From Dipteris shenzhenensis (lineage: Eukaryota; Polypodiophyta; Polypodiopsida; Gleicheniales), in assembly GCA_047967505.1 (NCBI GenBank), contig CM106539.1: 64,000 nt of DNA; one strand, written 5' to 3'. This document shows, piece by piece, positions 59,641 to 64,000 of the stretch. The translations under genes and the position numbers were made by a program. Under the pieces are notes generated by a model. It saw only the letters and a list, made by a program, of their open reading frames with translations. It was not told the DNA's origin and did no database searches. Each line of letters opens with the position of its first letter. The stretch's first letter is position 1.

Positions 59641-62490
59641 ATTTTGTCTCCAATCGAATGATCGAAGAAAGCTTGCTAAATGGGAGACCCGATCTCGGCA
59701 AAGGGCTTTTTTGGATAAAGATTGCTCTTCCAAGCAATTCTTTAAAAGTTTGCATTACAAAAGACAGGCTGCCAATATTTGTCAGATCCGGATGCCTCAT
59801 GGTTCTTGGTCCTCATCCCGCTCAAAGCTTGCTACTTTTTGTCTGCAGCACTTTTCATCTCATTTTGGGCATATGGACATACCTTCTCCTCAGGTTGTGT
59901 ACCTTCTCCTCACGTTGTGTCTGCCCGTCAGCTTCTTTTGCAGCATGTCCATACCATCCTCTCTGATGCTCAGGCTTTGGAATTGTAAATTCCTTTTACT
60001 GAAAGAGAATTGTTAGATGCCGTTAAATCCTCTGGTAGAAATCTCCAAGATGGGATGGTCTCACTGTGGAATTTTTTCTTGCCTTCTAGGATACTCTTAA
60101 GCACACTTTGCTGCAAATGGTTAATTTAGCCTGGGAAAATCAGCAAATGCCTATGTCATGGAAAAAAGGAATTGTCAAGCTCCTTCCCAAAAAATAGTTA
60201 TGTGATTTGCTCACTGATTGGAGACCAATCACACTCATGCCAGTCAAGATCATAGGCAAAATGGTTGTTGATCGTATTAAAGGTCATTTGCATCATGGGC
60301 TGCATCCTTCACAATATGGCTTCATTCCCCGTAGGCATATCACTGATAATATTGCCAATGCTTCTATTGGGATTAAATATGCCAAATACACGCAACAGGA
60401 TGTTCTGGTAGATATTGCAAAAGCCTTTGATACAGTTCAATGGGAATTCATCTCGCAAACAATGCGATCTTTGGGGTTTAGAACAAAAATGCAGCAGATT
60501 ATTTACTAGCTTTACAAGGACAGCAATGCAGCTTGCATTCATTCTGGAGAACTCTCTGATGAATGGACTCTTCGTTGTTCGGTCCGTTAGGGATGTCCTC
60601 TTAGTGCTTTATTGTATGCCATTGCTACTCATCCTATGCTGCAATATATTGATCATCTCGTGGCTACAGGCTCCCTTCATGATTTGGAATTGGATGCAAA
60701 TCGTAGCATGGTTGCTCAAGCCTATGCTGATGATTCCTTCTTTACCCTGAGGAATACACAGAATGATCTTTCTGCTTTGATGCAGGCTCTCTCTGTTTAT
60801 GGTTTGGCAGCTGGTCTTGATGTAAATTTTCAAGAGTCCAAGCTGCTCCCATTGCATTCTAAAGACTGGCATAGTCTTTTGTGGCCTGGGGAAATCATTC
60901 CACCCACTCAGATTGTTCGCCACCTTGGTTACCCTTTGGGATGGGGTCTCACTCGTCGTCAACACTGATTGGGTGATGGTCAAGCTTCGGAAAAAGCTAG
61001 AATATTGGAAATTGGCAACCTGGCCTCTGCATGTTCGCCTTTAAATAGTGCAGTCCATCCTTGTGGCATATATTCAATTTTATTTGCCTTTGATACTATT
61101 CACCAAGGCAGATCTTGCTTCTTTCATGTCTGCTATTATGGAAATCTTCTGGCGTTCCAAACATGGCAGAAAAAGTATCAGACTACTTTCAATGCATCAA
61201 TTTTGTTCTCTTAAGATGCATGGTGGTTTAAACATCACGAATATCCAAGTGCACATCCTTGCTCACAGGGGAAAAATGTTGCTGCAACTTCTGCAAGGTG
61301 ATCAGCCTTGGGCTCTTATGATTAAATCTCTAGTCACACATATCAGTATTTCTGCCTTTGGTCACTGGCAAATCAATTATTGGGATTTTTTATTTGGTCG
61401 CATGGATGGCACTTCGCCTCGCTGCCCTTTAGTCTCCAGTTTGCTTCTTGATTGGAAGCACATCCTTTCTCATCTGGAATGGCATGGTCGACAGTCTTTG
61501 CTGCGTAATTCCTTGCGAGCTAAAAGCATTCACTGGTCGACAGTTTTTCAATCTCCACTGGCTTTACAGGAACCTCGCCGTTCCTACTTTGTTTCTTTTA
61601 AGGGCATCACATCTGTTGCTGATGTTATTCAAGATGATGGCTCTGTTTTACCTTGTTCTTTGGCAGCTACGCGGGTGCTTTGTGGCAACAAGTTGCTAGT
61701 ATACTTTTGCCTTTTATTCCGATTCCTCGTTTGGAACTTCAAGACATGTTGGAAGATTGGACTTTGACTTCACCACAGTCCTCTTCTCGCTCTTTCAGGC
61801 TTTCTCAGATTACAGTGCCTACATTGTATAGAATCCTTTTGCCTCAACCCTGGGTTTCAGAGTAAGGCAACTCTATTTGAAGAGTGCATCACCCAGCCAA
61901 GTGGTGTAGAAAGAGATTACAACAGCTTTGGGCCTATAAAACTACTCTCAGGCAACAAGTTTTTTTTTTAGCAAGTGCTTCTGCGCATTCTTCCATCTGG
62001 ACAGGTGTTGGCTATTGCTCCTGCTCATTGCCACACATGCTTGAGCTCTCAGGAGACTGTGCCTCATTTATTCTGGTTTTGTCCATGTTCTCGTGAGTTT
62101 ATTGATCTTCTACGACAGCGCTTGCGAGCAAGATTTCCAACTGTTCCTTTTGGGAAGTCATTCTGGCTTTTTGGTTTTCATCCACGAAGACCAAAGTTTC
62201 ACCTTTTCTTGTATGGGTTCGCTATTGGGCACCCTGGACTTTATGGACAGACAGGAACTGTAAAGTCTTTGGTGATCCCAAATTTTCCCTGCTTGGCTTT
62301 TTTAAAGCGTTCTCTGCTATTGGGCACTCTGGACTTTATGGACAGACAAGAACTGTAAAGTCTTTGGTAATCCCAAATTTTCCCTGCTTGGCTTTTTTAA
62401 GCGTTCTCTGCAGCAATCCTTCTTTGATTGCTTGCAAACGCATTGCATAGATCATCATGTATATCTAGCATACACAGAGATTTTCAGTTG
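59641..62490 (+). pseudogene. LINE-B3 ORF2 reverse transcriptase and zf-RVT region
   Basis: Open blocks in changing frames: 60207-60509 (LTDWRPITLMPVKIIGKMVV, PSQYGFIPRRHITDNIANAS, LVDIAKAFDTVQWEFIS), 60612-60968 (YAIATHPMLQY, catalytic AQAYADDSFF with both Asp, then VRHLGYPLGWGLTRR), 61048-61767 (AYIQFYLPLILFTKADLASF, LHIL-type WKHILSHLEWHGRQS, FKGITSVADVIQDDGS) and 61975-62358 (zf-RVT: APAHCHTCLSSQETVPHLFW, then FWLFGFHPRRPKF). The end is near 62490. At least six frame changes or stops. The domain order matches subfamily A. Confidence 0.85.
62221..62409. repeat. 95-bp tandem duplication near the LINE-B3 3' end
   Basis: Copy 1 (62221-62315) and copy 2 (62316-62409) both begin GCTATTGGGCAC.CTGGACTTTATGG and end TTTTT(T)AA(A)GCGTTCTCTGC. 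They differ at about four positions, so the duplication is recent. It shifts the ORF2 frame. Confidence 0.95.
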
Positions 62491-62559
62491 ATGTACTTAT
62501 GGCTACCTCGTTTTTGAGGTCGCTATTCTTGTAATATAATCAATCAAAAGTGTTCACCA

Positions 62560-62568
62560 AAAAAAAAG
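62560..62568 (+). terminator. LINE-B3 3' end and A-tail
   Basis: TTGTAATATAATCAATC (polyadenylation-like) precedes GTGTTCACC and nine A's, then GTGCGTTGCGGG. The GTG after the A-tail matches the rule seen at the other LINE ends in this window. Confidence 0.75.
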
Positions 62569-62743
62569 TGCGTTGCGGGAGAGAGGGGGGGCGAGGGGCC
62601 ATCTTGGCCCCTTAATCATGTGTTCATCTTTTCTCAAGCAATATTGTACATGTCACTTTTCATATTGCAAATATATGAGTAAAGCAATATTCCGCACTCT
62701 TATACAAAGCAATCTTTCCATTCCCCTTTAGAGAGCACTTTAA

Positions 62744-62785
<42 letters not shown>

Positions 62786-62861
62786 AGGGACTCCTTTACT
62801 ATTCCCCACTTATAATACATATATCTTCCTTTGATATATGTGTTCACGTCCAAGGTCTTAG

Positions 62862-62911
<50 letters not shown>

Positions 62912-63057
62912 AACCCAAGATATAGAGATACAACATCATAACCCATAGTGAAAGTTGCATGAAGAGAAGTTTTAGGTTTACAAGTTATGCTATGTTATCT
63001 TTGAAATCCTTTCTCTATGACAATAATTTAGCCAAAACATTGGATAGGAGGACTTGC
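62569..63057. repeat. Intron sequence with two (CT)n microsatellites
   Basis: CT repeats at about 62749-62781 and 62865-62906. No coding domain is recognised. The kinesin intron donor (GCAAGT on the minus strand) lies at 63052-63057. Confidence 0.8.
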
Positions 63058-63123
63058 CTCCCGAACCAGTTCCATAGTGTCCTCCACTTCCAGCCTATGA
63101 GCAGCAATCAGGTCCTCCTCTTC
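63058..63123 (-). CDS. KIN13A: Kinesin-13 (KIN-13A-like), penultimate coding exon
   Basis: A 66-bp exon of 22 codons, reading EEEDLIAAHRLEVEDTMELV then RE. This is the conserved sequence just before EMKLL in plant kinesin-13 tails (family form (E)EEALIAAHRKEIEDTM.IVREEMKLL), part of the C-terminal coiled coil. The acceptor is TTTTGGCCTGGCAG (AG at 63124-63125) and the donor is GAG|GCAAGTC. Both ends are phase 0 and join exactly to the exon at 21429-21617. Together they give 84 residues plus stop with no disruption. Residue L10 (CTG) replaces the more usual Lys. The rest of the gene lies beyond the right edge of the window. Confidence 0.8.
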
Positions 63124-64000
63124 CTGCCAGGCCAAAAGAGCCTACGTGAAAACTTGCAATATCATTTCCACAAAGCAGTCAAAAGGCAGAAATTAATTTG
63201 GATCTTCCAAGACAACAGGAATACAAACATTTGGGTTTTTTTTAAGGTTCACCTTCAAGATGCTAGAGAGAGAGAGAGAGAGATGTGATATCATATGATA
63301 TTACTCAATCTAAACTGCTTATGCATTCCGAATCAAAGTTAGGACTTGAAAATTGCAACAATTAGCGACTTGCAGCAGTCTAGGACAAAAGAAGAAACAA
63401 CCCAAGAGTGTGTTGAATTTCGTCTTTTTTTAACAAACATAGAATATGGGGTTTCAAGAGTCTGAACAGGCTCAAATTTGGCACAAAACAGGAAAGATCA
63501 TGCTGGTTGGTTAAAGTAGAGGCCTGCACTGTGTAATAATTGTTCACATGGTAGACTTCACTACTGATTCTAAAACACAGTTGATCAAAACAATAAAGTT
63601 GACTGTTACATGTTTGAGAAAAATCCTAACTTTGACCCGAACAAACATACAAGAAAAAGCTACAAGACTCTGATTTCAGGTACTAAGTGCAACATTTCCT
63701 TTATGCACTGAATTGCGTATTAGAGCAGAAGGCACTCAAGATGTGGACAGAATACGTTTAACGTTGAGAGTCATATATGTCTTCTATAAAAGAGGTGGCC
63801 ACATCAGTTCAAACTCAAACTTGTTGACAAGAGAAGAATTAAAGCATTCTCAAAATGGCATCAACTACATATTTATAAATGCTTAAAAGAATTAAACACA
63901 GGAAGAAGATCCAGTTCAAGAAAAGGCATGTTACATATGAAACGAATTGATTAAAGATGCGGAAAAAATCAAGCCCATGTACCACCGGGCATCACAAGAC
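63124..64000 (-). other. Upstream intron of the kinesin-13 gene
   Basis: No further kinesin exon was recognised up to the window edge, so the next intron is at least 877 bp. A GA microsatellite lies at 63265-63283. The plus-strand open frame 62959-63288 is antisense to the exon and is not a gene. Confidence 0.5.

Larger units (their letters stand above)
56940..62568 (+). mobile_element. LINE copy B3, nearly full length, decayed
   Basis: It has a 5' leader with a GTAC array (56990-57315), ORF1 (57462 to about 58664), ORF2 (about 58905-62490) with endonuclease, RT and zf-RVT domains, and a 3' UTR ending GTGTTCACC and nine A's (62560-62568). It is the only subfamily B copy with a 5' end. Two internal tandem duplications (194 bp and 95 bp) and many stops or frameshifts show it is inactive. 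The 5' boundary is approximate, set after the hAT end. Confidence 0.85.
21618..63057 (-). other. 41.4-kb GC-AG intron of the kinesin-13 gene
   Basis: The donor is GAG|GCAAGTC (the exon ends at 63058) and the acceptor is TATATCTGCAG|GAAATG (the exon starts at 21617). Both are phase 0, and joining them gives the uninterrupted conserved order of the family (VRE then EMKLL). A GC donor with AG before it and AAGT after it is the usual form of plant GC-AG introns. The intron holds gypsy, copia, hAT and many LINE insertions on both strands. A missed internal exon cannot be excluded but is not needed by the protein sequence. Confidence 0.75.

Noticed and set aside
62959-63288. Plus-strand open frame of 109 codons
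   Set aside because: It is antisense across the kinesin exon 63058-63123, has no family resemblance and ends in a GA microsatellite.

Overview
The window is nuclear DNA from a plant with a large, repeat-laden genome. The evidence is plant-type Ty1/copia, Ty3/gypsy chromovirus, CACTA (TNP2), hAT and L1-like LINE elements at many stages of decay, initiator-Met tRNA primer-binding sites (TGGTATCAGAGC), and a plant-type kinesin-13 gene whose intron is tens of kilobases long. Very long introns and slowly decaying, deeply layered repeats fit a gymnosperm (cycad, Ginkgo, conifer) or a large-genome fern better than a compact angiosperm. I cannot name the species.

The only host gene I can support runs on the minus strand. 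It is the 3' end of a KINESIN-13 (KIN-13A-like) gene. A 66-bp exon lies at 63058-63123. The last coding exon, with the stop codon, lies at 21429-21617. Both junctions are in phase 0, and the intron between them (21618-63057, 41,440 bp) has a GC donor (GAG|GCAAGT) and a CTGCAG acceptor. Almost everything from 21.6 to 63.06 kb is therefore the inside of one intron.

Region by region. 1-20.9 kb lies 3' of the gene: AT-rich intergenic DNA with fossil gypsy reverse transcriptase on both strands (7.1-7.3 and 8.8-9.2 kb), a fossil copia integrase (9.47-10.18 kb), a decayed CACTA element with a TNP2 transposase on the minus strand (about 10.2-16.2 kb) that carries its own palindromic satellite array, and several diverged tandem repeats. 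21.6-26.7 kb, inside the intron: a LINE-like tail, an internally deleted minus-strand gypsy element and an LTR-like block. 26.9-31 kb: a decayed plus-strand copia element with both LTRs, lacking integrase. 31-33.5 kb: fragments of another copia (minus) and another gypsy (plus). 33.7-35.4 kb: purine-rich and CAG-rich sequence. 35.75-62.57 kb: a pile-up of L1-like LINEs of at least three subfamilies (called A, B and C here). It is interrupted by a nearly complete chromovirus at 43226-50349 (313-bp LTRs, TSD GTTTT) and by the 3' half of an intron-containing hAT transposase gene (55178-56289).

Most notable: (1) the 41-kb GC-AG intron; (2) two dense arrays of the GTAC core in the 5' leaders of two unrelated retroelements, copia at 27.3-27.7 kb and LINE-B at 57.0-57.3 kb, a motif known as the SBP-box/copper-response binding core; (3) LINE copies joined head to tail through an A-tail, then a GT tract, then a 5'-truncated LINE; (4) a twin-primed (5'-inverted) LINE; (5) a satellite of hairpin-forming units inside the CACTA element. 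No rRNA, convincing tRNA gene or CRISPR array was seen. Nearly all element genes are broken by frameshifts, stops or deletions.
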